Positions 1-4,912 of a DNA stretch of 6,191 bases are shown here, one piece after another. The notes under the pieces were generated by a model, which did not search any database, had not been told where the DNA came from, and saw only the letters and a list, made by a program, of their open reading frames with translations. The translations under genes and the position numbers were made by a program. Numbering within the stretch: position 1 is the first letter of the stretch; every line of letters starts with the position of its first letter. Source of the stretch: an uncultured Campylobacter sp. (GTDB taxonomy: Bacteria > Campylobacterota > Campylobacteria > Campylobacterales > Campylobacteraceae); NCBI RefSeq assembly GCF_938045405.1, contig NZ_CALIMW010000178.1:1-6191 (forward strand). Direction: 5' to 3'.

Positions 1-579
1 ATCGTCGTGGGTGCCGACAACCTAGCCGAGCTTCATAAATGGCGCGATTTTAGCGAGCTGCGGAAATTAGCGGAGTTTGTCGTGCTTACGAGACCCGGCT
101 ACGAGATCCCGCGGCAGTGGGCGAGCCTAAAGCGGATCGAGATTGCCGTAGATGCGAGCTCAAGCGGTTTTAGGCGAGATTTCAAAGGCGAAATCCCGCC
201 CAAGATCGCAGCAGAGGTCATAAAATTTTATAAAAGGAAAGATATGCAAGATCCAAAGCAAAGGGCGGAGCGGATCGCCGAAATTTTAAACGAAAAGAAA
301 GCCGAAGACGTCCAGATCATCGATATGGAGGGGCGCGAATATATCGCGAAATTCGTAGTTATCGCCACTATGCTGACCTCCCGCCACGCAGCCTCGCTCA
401 TCGAGGAGCTAAAAAGCGTGCTTAAGCCGCTCGGCGAGGAGTTTTTGGCTATCGAAAGCGGCGATGAGTGGAGTGTCGTCGATCTCGGCGACATCATAGT
501 CCATCTCATCAGCGAGACTTACCGCGCCAAATACAATATCGAGGACTTCCTCGACAAGCTCAAAAAAGAGCAATTTTAA
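1..579 (+). CDS. nadD: NadD C-terminal part running in frame into RsfS (partial at 5' end)
   Basis: The frame is open from the first base, so the gene starts upstream of the window. Residues 1-80 are the C-terminal part of nicotinate-nucleotide adenylyltransferase, which adenylates nicotinate mononucleotide in NAD synthesis in the cytosol. Visible NadD marks are VVGADNLAELHKW (family form: IIGxDxLxxLxxW), a later FVVLTRPGYE, the nucleotide-binding SSSGFR (family form: SSTxIR), and the closing IPPKIAAEVIKFY helix. NadD normally stops just after this helix. Here no stop occurs, and the same frame carries a complete RsfS up to the TAA at 577-579. The product could therefore be a NadD-RsfS fusion, or RsfS could start separately at 244 (see that entry). 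The GTG at 7 lies inside the NadD core and is not a real start. The family assignment is firm; whether the fusion is the main product is not known. Confidence 0.85.
   Translation: MVVGADNLAELHKWRDFSELRKLAEFVVLTRPGYEIPRQWASLKRIEIAVDASSSGFRRDFKGEIPPKIAAEVIKFYKRKDMQDPKQRAERIAEILNEKKAEDVQIIDMEGREYIAKFVVIATMLTSRHAASLIEELKSVLKPLGEEFLAIESGDEWSVVDLGDIIVHLISETYRAKYNIEDFLDKLKKEQF
244..579 (+). CDS. rsfS: Ribosome silencing factor RsfS (Iojap/YbeB), possible internal start
   Basis: Residues 1-111 from the ATG at 244 form a complete RsfS/Iojap protein of usual length. The family binds ribosomal protein uL14 on the 50S subunit, blocks subunit joining and lowers translation in starvation. Family marks are KAEDVQIIDMEG, FVVIATMLTSRHAASLIEEL, the GDEWSVVDLGDIIVHLISE core (family form: W.llD.GdviVHif) and the YNIEDFL end. 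An AGGA at 235-238 sits 5 nt before the ATG, a good ribosome binding site inside the end of nadD. That supports separate initiation even though the nadD frame reads straight through. The stop codon overlaps the Shine-Dalgarno sequence of the next gene, so the three genes look like one operon with coupled translation. Confidence 0.85.
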   Translation: MQDPKQRAERIAEILNEKKAEDVQIIDMEGREYIAKFVVIATMLTSRHAASLIEELKSVLKPLGEEFLAIESGDEWSVVDLGDIIVHLISETYRAKYNIEDFLDKLKKEQF

Positions 580-588
580 GGAGGGAGC

Positions 589-1956
589 GTGCCGAGACAG
601 ACCTGGAGCAGCAAGCTCACATATATCTTAACCGTCGCAGGCGCCACGATCGGCTTTGGCTGCACGTGGAGGTTTCCGTATTTAGTCGGCGAAAATGGTG
701 GTGGCGCCTATGTGCTCATATTTTGCATCGCGATGATCGTGCTTGGGATCCCGATGATCTTGGTAGAAAACGTCATCGGACGCCGTGCGCTAAGAAACTG
801 CGTCGATGCCTTCACGGCGCCTAAAAAGGATGGCTCGCGCATAAAGCCCGCATGGAAGATCGTAGGCATCATGGGCGTAATCGGCGCGTTTGGAATTTTG
901 GCCTACTATATGGTCCTTGGCGGCTGGGTGCTAACCTACATAGTAAACATCGTAAGCGGCAACTTCGACCTCTCCGCGCGGATCACCGACCCCGCATTTA
1001 CGCAGAAATTCTACTCAGATCACATCGAAAATAGCCCGCTCGGCGTCGGAGCTTACACGCTCGTTTTCATAGCGATCAACTGGTACATTTTGAAAAACGG
1101 CATCATCGAGGGGATCGAAAAATTCGTAAAATTTCTAATGCCCGCGCTATTTTTGTGCTTCATCGCCGTAATTCTTACAAATTTAACGCTTGAGGGCGCA
1201 AAGGAAGGCGTGAAATTTTATCTCAGCGTCGATTTTGCCAAGATCACGCCCAAGCTTTTGATCGACGTTTTGGGACAGGTCTTTTTCGCGCTCTCGCTCG
1301 GATTCGGCGTGATGATCACGCTGTCTAGCTTCCTCAACAAAGACGAGAAGCTGATGCAAACAGCCACCATCACCGCAGTCGTAAACACCCTCATCGCCGT
1401 GCTTGCGGGCTTTATGATCTTTCCGTCGCTCTTTAGCGCGGGGCTTGAGCCGAGCAGCGGCTCGTCGCTGGTTTTTAAGAGCTTGCCGATCGCGTTTTCG
1501 CACATGCCGTTCGGCAACGCCGTCGCGGTGGTCTTTCTCTCGATCCTGCTCATCGCCGCGCTTACGACGTCGATCACGATCTATCAGGTCATCATAAATT
1601 TCGTCGAGGAGCGCTTCGGCTTTTCAACGCTAAAGGCGGTAAATTTAACGCTCGGCGGCGTCTTCGTGCTCGGCAACCTACCCTGCATACTCTCAAGCAG
1701 CGTGCTTGCGGACGTTAAAATTCTGGGGCGCTCAGTTTTCGACGCCTTCGACTTCGTAAGCGCGAACGTATTTTTCGTGCTAACGGCGCTTCTGTGCTGC
1801 ATCTACGTGGGCTGGGTGCTGAAAAAGGACGCGATCTACGAGCTCACCAACGAAGGCGATCTCGGCGCAAGACTCGCGGGAGTTTGGTTTTTATACGTCA
1901 AATTTATCCTACCGCTCATCATCGCGGTGATCTTCGGGTACGGTATTTTCGGCTAA
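589..1956 (+). CDS. Neurotransmitter:sodium symporter (NSS/SNF) family transporter
   Basis: A 455-residue integral membrane protein of the LeuT-fold NSS family, Na+-coupled importers of amino acids or related amines in the inner membrane. The GTG start is chosen because AAGGAGG (578-584) lies 4 nt before it and overlaps the rsfS stop. About 11 membrane segments can be seen, as in the bacterial 11-helix members. TM1 carries GATIGFGCTWRFPYLVGENG (residues 18-37), followed by a GIPMILVENVIGRR end to TM2. TM6 has GQVFFALSLGFG (229-240), TM7 has VVNTLIAVLAGF (264-275) and TM8 has LTTSITIYQ (325-333). By my alignment to LeuT, two Na1-site side chains differ (Asn27 to Cys25, Thr254 to Ala234), while the TM7 Asn (266) and the Na2 Thr pair (326-327) remain. 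The substrate cannot be told from sequence. Family call is firm. Confidence 0.93.
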   Translation: MPRQTWSSKLTYILTVAGATIGFGCTWRFPYLVGENGGGAYVLIFCIAMIVLGIPMILVENVIGRRALRNCVDAFTAPKKDGSRIKPAWKIVGIMGVIGAFGILAYYMVLGGWVLTYIVNIVSGNFDLSARITDPAFTQKFYSDHIENSPLGVGAYTLVFIAINWYILKNGIIEGIEKFVKFLMPALFLCFIAVILTNLTLEGAKEGVKFYLSVDFAKITPKLLIDVLGQVFFALSLGFGVMITLSSFLNKDEKLMQTATITAVVNTLIAVLAGFMIFPSLFSAGLEPSSGSSLVFKSLPIAFSHMPFGNAVAVVFLSILLIAALTTSITIYQVIINFVEERFGFSTLKAVNLTLGGVFVLGNLPCILSSSVLADVKILGRSVFDAFDFVSANVFFVLTALLCCIYVGWVLKKDAIYELTNEGDLGARLAGVWFLYVKFILPLIIAVIFGYGIFG

Positions 1957-1991
1957 ATTTAAAGCCGCGAGAGTTTTAAAATTTAAATTTG

Positions 1992-2017
1992 TCCGCGGCG
2001 CTGCGGCGGAATTTTAA
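1992..2017 (+). terminator. Possible rho-independent terminator after the transporter gene
   Basis: TCCGC (1992-1996) pairs with GCGGA (2006-2010) around a 9-nt loop and is followed directly by ATTTTAAA. It lies 36 nt past the transporter stop. A competing pairing, GCCGCG (1964-1969) with CGCGGC (1994-1999), is also possible. The T-run is short, so this is a weak call. Confidence 0.35.
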
Positions 2018-2029
2018 AATTTCATTCGC
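2007..2029 (+). repeat. AT-palindromic intergenic repeat, copy 1
   Basis: The copy has the form CGG-AATTTTAAAATTT-YAT with a CATTCGC end. The 12-bp core AATTTTAAAATT is a perfect palindrome. Copies 2 (2265-2287) and 3 (2329-2351) lie in the same gap. It follows the stem of the possible terminator and may provide its T-run. Confidence 0.6.
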
Positions 2030-2086
2030 TCTGTTACACACACTGCGGCATGAGTTTTTACGCGATGCGGCACACTGCGCCGCAGC

Positions 2087-2092
2087 TATAAT
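2087..2092 (+). promoter_or_regulatory. -10 box for the 6S-like RNA
   Basis: A perfect TATAAT preceded by GC, the usual form of the sigma-70 -10 element in Campylobacter and Helicobacter, where -35 boxes are weak. Spacing predicts transcription starting near 2098-2101, exactly where the closing stem of the structured RNA begins. No open reading frame of note follows, which fits an RNA gene promoter. Confidence 0.65.
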
Positions 2093-2099
2093 ATAAATT

Positions 2100-2256
2100 T
2101 AGCGCAAGCGCGTCCTATCCCCTGTAAGGCGTCGTCGGAGGTTGGGGCGAGCAGAGCGATACGGTGCTGCAGAAGCAGCGCCGTCTCTGCGAGAAGTGCG
2201 ACCTCGCAACCGGGGCCCCTTCCCGCCCCATAGAAAGCTTGGACGCGTCTAGCGAA
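2100..2256 (+). ncRNA. ssrS: 6S RNA candidate (RNA polymerase regulator)
   Basis: About 155 nt that fold as one long interrupted hairpin, the 6S RNA shape. The closing stem pairs 2109-2115 with 2241-2247, extended by a G-U pair (2108/2248) and 2103-2105 with 2252-2254. A large open bubble follows: 5' side about 2116-2138 containing TCCCCTG, 3' side about 2212-2240. The terminal stem has GGTTG (2140-2144) with CAACC (2207-2211), GCAGAG (2151-2156) with CTCTGC (2185-2190), and a 10-bp hairpin 2161-2170 / 2175-2184 with an AGAA loop. As I recall E. coli 6S, it shares the order GCAAGCG, CCCCTG, GGTTGG-GAGC, GAGAAG. 6S RNA binds sigma-70 RNA polymerase through the bubble and lowers transcription in stationary phase. 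The ends are estimates. An unnamed structured RNA remains possible; hallmarks of SRP RNA, tmRNA and RNase P RNA are absent. Confidence 0.68.
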
Positions 2257-2264
2257 GCGGGCGT

Positions 2265-2287
2265 CGGAATTTTAAAATTTTATCTGC
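2265..2287 (+). repeat. AT-palindromic intergenic repeat, copy 2
   Basis: CGGAATTTTAAAATTTTAT followed by CTGC; it differs from copy 3 only near the 3' end. It starts about 10 nt after the 6S-like RNA, right behind a possible GACGC (2242-2246) / GCGTC (2261-2265) hairpin, so it could act as the T-run of that RNA's terminator. Confidence 0.55.
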
Positions 2288-2307
2288 ACGTGCCGTGTAA
2301 GCGTGAT

Positions 2308-2313
2308 TATAAT
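2308..2313 (+). promoter_or_regulatory. Possible -10 box for the LysE-family exporter
   Basis: TATAAT with TG four bases upstream (gTGATTATAAT). It would start transcription near 2320 and give a leader of about 130 nt that contains repeat copy 3 and further AT palindromes before the ATG at 2454. No clear -35 box is seen. The long leader makes the link to the exporter uncertain. Confidence 0.4.
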
Positions 2314-2328
2314 CGCAAAAAGGCGCGG

Positions 2329-2351
2329 CGGAATTTTAAAATTTTATTCGC
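2329..2351 (+). repeat. AT-palindromic intergenic repeat, copy 3
   Basis: CGGAATTTTAAAATTTTAT followed by TCGC; it matches copy 1 except for one T/C difference, and both are preceded by GCGG. It sits inside a possible hairpin closed by AGGCG (2321-2325) and CGCCT (2349-2353). A shorter relative, AGAATTTTAAAATCTATCGC, follows at about 2375-2394. Confidence 0.6.
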
Positions 2352-2453
2352 CTCAGCGCAGCGCGTTAAATTTTAGAATTTTAAAATCTATCGCAGCGGC
2401 GCCGTATCGCGAGAGATAAAATTTAAAATTTAGCCGCAATTTAGGGGTTTGCA

Positions 2454-3035
2454 ATGCTTCTATTTTTTCTTACGATCTTTCCGATATCGCTGATGCCGGG
2501 CATCAACATGACCTACGCGCTAAATCTCGGCATCGCGCGCGGCTATCTTAAGGCGCTGCCCGCGCTACTCGCGCAGGTGCTGGGCGTCACGCTCGTGGCG
2601 CTTGCGTGTATATTCGGCGTCGCGGGCATTCTGCTTGCGCACCCTGCGGCGCTTAGCGCGATTAAAATTTTAGGCGGCGCGTATATTTTTTATCTGGGCG
2701 TCGCGACCTTTTTAGCGCGCGGAAATTTTAAGCTGCAAAAACAAAAGCGCAGCGAAAATATCTTCCTACAAGGCTTTGTAGTCGCAGTCTCAAACCCCAA
2801 GGCGTGGATATTTTTCACCGCACTCTTTCCGCCGTTTTTGGACGCGGACAACCTTTTCGGCGCGCGCACCTTCGCCCTCGTCGCTACGCTGTGCGTAAGC
2901 GAAAGCATCTGCCTTAGCATCTACGCGCTGGGCGGAGCGGTGCTAAAAAATCTGCTGAAAACCCACCTGAAATACCTCGAAATTTTCTGCTCGGTGCTGA
3001 TGTGCGCGATCGGGCTGTGGATGATTTTGGGCTAA
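2454..3035 (+). CDS. LysE/RhtB-family amino-acid exporter
   Basis: A 193-residue, strongly hydrophobic protein of the LysE/RhtB superfamily, inner-membrane exporters of amino acids such as lysine, homoserine, threonine or leucine. Length (about 190-215 in the family) and six-helix pattern fit. Family marks are the N-terminal PGINM (15-19; usual form PGPNM), GIARGY (26-31), the loop-plus-helix IKILGGAYIFYLG (70-82), and QGFVVAVSNPKAWIFFTALFPPF (about 106-128), the conserved NPK-W-FF block. The middle KLQKQKRSE stretch is the usual charged cytoplasmic loop. The ATG at 2454 is chosen because AGGGG (2443-2447) lies 6 nt upstream and the protein starts directly in TM1. No LysG-type regulator is seen beside it. 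The exact substrate cannot be assigned. Confidence 0.9.
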   Translation: MLLFFLTIFPISLMPGINMTYALNLGIARGYLKALPALLAQVLGVTLVALACIFGVAGILLAHPAALSAIKILGGAYIFYLGVATFLARGNFKLQKQKRSENIFLQGFVVAVSNPKAWIFFTALFPPFLDADNLFGARTFALVATLCVSESICLSIYALGGAVLKNLLKTHLKYLEIFCSVLMCAIGLWMILG

Positions 3036-3054
3036 AATTTTGATTAAATTTAGC
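3031..3054. terminator. Hairpin overlapping the exporter stop codon
   Basis: GCTAAAATTT (3031-3040) pairs with AAATTTAGC (3046-3054) with one bulged A. The left arm contains the TAA stop at 3033-3035. The stem is AT-rich and lacks a separate T-run, so its role as a terminator is only a guess. Confidence 0.25.
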
Positions 3055-3101
3055 GTCCGAGCTTTGATAGAATTTTATTAAATTGAAAAGAAATATTGCT
3101 T

Positions 3102-3137
3102 CGGCTAAATTCCAAGAAAAATCCCGAAATTTAGCCG
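3102..3137. terminator. Possible bidirectional terminator between exporter and sodB
   Basis: A perfect 10-bp inverted repeat, CGGCTAAATT (3102-3111) and AATTTAGCCG (3128-3137), with a 16-nt loop. It lies in the 245-bp gap between two convergent genes, where a shared terminator is expected. There are AT-rich runs on both sides (AAAATTTTAA downstream, AAAAGAAAT upstream). Stem and place support the call; the long loop weakens it. Confidence 0.4.
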
Positions 3138-3183
3138 CTAGCTTTGAATTAAAATTTTAAGCGATCGACCGCGTACGCTAAAC

Positions 3184-3263
3184 GACGCGGCAATTATCGT
3201 CCGTAGCGAACCGGCGGCGCGTTTAGGCGGTTTTGGCTTTGTGTAGCATCGCCGTGCCGCGTC
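3184..3263. repeat. Long-spaced GC-rich inverted repeat downstream of sodB
   Basis: GACGCGGCA (3184-3192) and TGCCGCGTC (3255-3263) are perfect 9-bp inverted arms 62 nt apart. The inside contains AACCG...CGGTT and other GC-rich partial pairings. No protein-like frame or known RNA family was recognised. It could be a 3'-UTR fold of sodB mRNA (minus strand), a terminator, or chance. Confidence 0.3.
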
Positions 3264-3280
3264 CGCTTAAATTTTAAAAT

Positions 3281-3904
3281 TTAATCTCTGCCGTGAAGCT
3301 CGTCGATGTAGAATTTCACCGAGCCGAGACCCTCTTTTTTAGCCCATTCGTAGGCGCTTGAGACGAACTCCCAGTTGATGCCTGCGTAGAATTTCTCCAG
3401 ATATTTCGGGCGTGCGTTGTGCTCGTCGATGTAATACGCGTGCTCCCAAACGTCCACGACTAGAAGCGGCACGAGCCCTTCGGTCACCGGCGTGGCGGCG
3501 TTTTGGGTCGCTTTGATGCAAAGCTTGCCCGATTTCGGATCGTAAGCGAGCCACACCCAGCCCGAGCCGAAATGCGCCGTAGCCGCAGCCAAAAACTCGC
3601 TTTTAAAATCCGCAAAATTTTCCGCTAGCGCCGATTTTAGCTCCGCAGACGGCTCGCTAGGCTTTGCGATGCAATCCCAGTAAAAATCGTGGTTGTAAAC
3701 CTGCGCTGCGTTGTTGAAAAGCCCGCCGCTAGCGGCCGTTACGATCTCGTAAAGCCCCTTGCCCGCGAACTCGCCCGATTCGGTAAGTTTATTTAAATTT
3801 GCCACATAGGTCGCGTGGTGCTTGCCGTGGTGATAATCACAGGTTTGCTTGCTTACGACCGCGTTGTGCGCCGCATCGAACGGCAACTCTCTAAGTTTAA
3901 ACAT
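3281..3904 (-). CDS. sodB: Iron superoxide dismutase SodB
   Basis: A 207-residue cytoplasmic superoxide dismutase, converting superoxide to oxygen and hydrogen peroxide. The N-terminal helical domain has YHHGKHHATYV (24-34) and FNNAAQVYNHDFYW (63-76). The C-terminal domain has FGSGWVWLAY (112-121) and DVWEHAYYIDEHNARPKYL (from 151). The four metal ligands can be placed at His25, His72, Asp151 and His155. Gln68 in the AAQ motif and NAATP at 135-139 (no Gln as in Mn enzymes) mark the Fe type. Length is normal and no signal peptide is seen. The ATG is set by AAGGAG (3911-3916 on the plus strand) 6 nt upstream. The gene is monocistronic by layout, convergent with the exporter, and has its own promoter and a Fur-like palindrome upstream. 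Confidence 0.97.
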   Translation of the reverse strand: MFKLRELPFDAAHNAVVSKQTCDYHHGKHHATYVANLNKLTESGEFAGKGLYEIVTAASGGLFNNAAQVYNHDFYWDCIAKPSEPSAELKSALAENFADFKSEFLAAATAHFGSGWVWLAYDPKSGKLCIKATQNAATPVTEGLVPLLVVDVWEHAYYIDEHNARPKYLEKFYAGINWEFVSSAYEWAKKEGLGSVKFYIDELHGRD

Positions 3905-3934
3905 CTTTCTCTCCTTGAAATGAATTTTAAAGCG

Positions 3935-3940
3935 ATTATA
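3935..3940 (-). promoter_or_regulatory. sodB -10 promoter element
   Basis: Read on the minus strand this is TATAAT in the context GGC-TATAAT-CGC. The predicted start near 3928 gives a leader of about 24 nt that includes the AAGGAG site. This matches Campylobacter sigma-70 promoters. Confidence 0.7.
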
Positions 3941-3958
3941 GCCTAAAATTTCTAAACG

Positions 3959-3977
3959 AATAATAAAATTTATTATT
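3959..3977. promoter_or_regulatory. Palindromic operator candidate (Fur/PerR-like) at the sodB promoter
   Basis: AATAATAAAATTTATTATT is a perfect palindrome: AATAATAAA, one central A, TTTATTATT. Length (19 bp) and AAT/ATT spacing resemble Fur boxes (TAATAATnATTATTA form in Helicobacter) and are also compatible with PerR. Its sodB-proximal edge lies 18 bp upstream of the -10 box, so it covers the -35 area, where a bound repressor would block RNA polymerase. sodB is under Fur-family control in related bacteria. Which regulator binds here is inference, and in this AT-rich stretch chance is not excluded. Confidence 0.5.
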
Positions 3978-4059
3978 TAGGATTAATTTTAAGATGAATT
4001 TCAATCTAAGCCATCGTAATCGCATTTTAAATTTAAAATTTAGGCGGCTTATTAACGCC

Positions 4060-4387
4060 AAAGCTTTGCTTTCATCCTCATCAGAGCGCTTTTTGTGTGC
4101 GACCGAGCGTAGAGCTCAAACTCGCTGGTGGGGCTGTTTGCAAAAGGCGACAGATTCCGCGCACTAATGAGTCCTCGCGGCGCTTTTGGCGATAAATTTC
4201 GCTCTCTCGCTTGGATTTTTATCCCTTGCGATACGGCAATGCCGCTTCACCTACGCGATATACACAGGCATCGGTATGATCAGCGCCGTGATGCCGGGCG
4301 TATTCCTCCGCTGCGAGAAAATTTCTGCGCGCAAAGCGCCTACTATTTCTCATAATTTCAAGCGCCGTGATGCTGAAATTAATTTAG
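4060..4387 (+). pseudogene. Decayed SMR-family small multidrug transporter
   Basis: The remains of a four-helix small multidrug resistance (EmrE/SugE-like) gene spread over changing frames. From the left: FAFILI and ALFV (4065-4097), like TM1; VELKLAG (4109-4129), matching the VGLKxA motif, in a second frame; two stops at 4165-4170; then in a third frame VLAALLAINFALSLGFLSLAI (4171-4233) and TYAIYTGIGMISAVMPGVFL (4246-4305), the TM2-TM3 signature; then EKISARK (4315-4335). TM4, LLFLIISSAVMLKLI followed by TAG (4340-4387), is in yet another frame. Near 4230-4245 the bases ATGCCGCTT spell the expected MPL out of frame. The total of about 328 bp matches a 105-110 residue SMR protein. No functional product is expected. 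Sequencing error could explain one shift but hardly all of them. Confidence 0.8.
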
Positions 4388-4390
4388 AAT
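4385..4390 (+). promoter_or_regulatory. Possible -10 box for ribH-nusB-pyrF
   Basis: TAGAAT 51 nt upstream of the ribH ATG, overlapping the end of the SMR remnant. It would give a leader of about 44 nt. No -35 box is seen and other AT-rich candidates exist nearby. Confidence 0.3.
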
Positions 4391-4397
4391 TTTGGCG

Positions 4398-4423
4398 AAT
4401 TTAGCTAAGCTTAGCGCTAAATT
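4398..4423. repeat. Nested palindromes in the ribH leader
   Basis: AATTTAGC (4398-4405) and GCTAAATT (4416-4423) form an 8-bp inverted repeat around TAAGCTTAGC. The 10-bp palindromes CTAAGCTTAG and TTAGCGCTAA overlap inside it. It ends 17 nt before the ribH ATG. It could be an operator, a leader hairpin or the old terminator of the SMR gene. It does not resemble an FMN riboswitch. Confidence 0.4.
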
Positions 4424-4440
4424 TAACGCAAAGGAAAACC

Positions 4441-4911
4441 ATGAAAATCATCGAAGGCTCGCTTGCTCTTAAGGGCAGCGAAAAGATCCTAATCATCAAC
4501 GCCCGCTTCAACCACATCATCACCGATCGCCTAGTCGAGGGGGCGCACGATGCGTTTTTGCGACACGGCGGCAAGGAGGAAAATTTAAGCCTGATGCTGG
4601 TGCCGGGCGCTTTTGAGATCCCGCTCGCGCTTGAAAAGGCGCTAAGCTCCAAGCTCTACGACGCCGTCGTCTGCCTAGGCGCGGTGATCCGCGGCTCTAC
4701 TCCGCATTTTGACTACGTAAGCGCCGAAGTAAGCAAAGGTATCGCAAACACTATGCTAAAATACGGCGCACCCGTGACTTTCGGCGTGCTGACTACCGAT
4801 AATATCGAGCAAGCGATCGAGCGAGCAGGCTCAAAGGCCGGCAACAAGGGCTTTGAAGCGATGAGCAGCGCGATCGAGCTTCTAAGTCTATTTCGCAACA
4901 TAAAGGCGTAA
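4441..4911 (+). CDS. ribH: 6,7-dimethyl-8-ribityllumazine synthase
   Basis: A 156-residue lumazine synthase, the usual length. It condenses 5-amino-6-ribitylamino-uracil with 3,4-dihydroxy-2-butanone 4-phosphate, the next-to-last step of riboflavin synthesis, in the cytosol, usually as a large icosahedral or pentameric assembly. Family marks are ARFNHIITDRLVEGA (21-35), with the substrate-stacking aromatic of the RFN motif; VPGAFEIPLALEKAL (54-68); LGAVIRGSTPHFDYV (79-93), with the phosphate-binding RGxTxHxD loop and catalytic His; and FGVLTTDNIEQAIERAG (114-130). AAGGA (4431-4435) sits 5 nt before the ATG. It begins a tight cluster with nusB (1-nt gap) and pyrF, as in other Campylobacter. 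In those genomes kdsA is usually just upstream of ribH; here that place holds the SMR remnant and sodB. Confidence 0.98.
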   Translation: MKIIEGSLALKGSEKILIINARFNHIITDRLVEGAHDAFLRHGGKEENLSLMLVPGAFEIPLALEKALSSKLYDAVVCLGAVIRGSTPHFDYVSAEVSKGIANTMLKYGAPVTFGVLTTDNIEQAIERAGSKAGNKGFEAMSSAIELLSLFRNIKA

Positions 4912-4912
4912 A

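Noticed and set aside
2100..2256. The structured RNA as SRP 4.5S RNA, tmRNA or RNase P RNA
   Set aside because: It lacks the GGAA-loop S-domain of SRP RNA, the tRNA-like ends of tmRNA and the conserved core of RNase P RNA.
2164..2376. A 70-residue plus-strand frame in the exporter leader region
   Set aside because: It overlaps the folded 6S-like RNA and the AT repeats, its peptide is not protein-like, and no ribosome binding site precedes it.
1957..2453. The gap as a mobile element or insertion sequence
   Set aside because: No transposase fragment, terminal inverted repeats or target duplication was seen; the short AT repeats are too small and spread through the window.
4128..4355. A 75-residue plus-strand frame upstream of ribH
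   Set aside because: Its peptide shows no family likeness, while the neighbouring frames spell clear SMR segments; it is a by-product of the decayed SMR gene.
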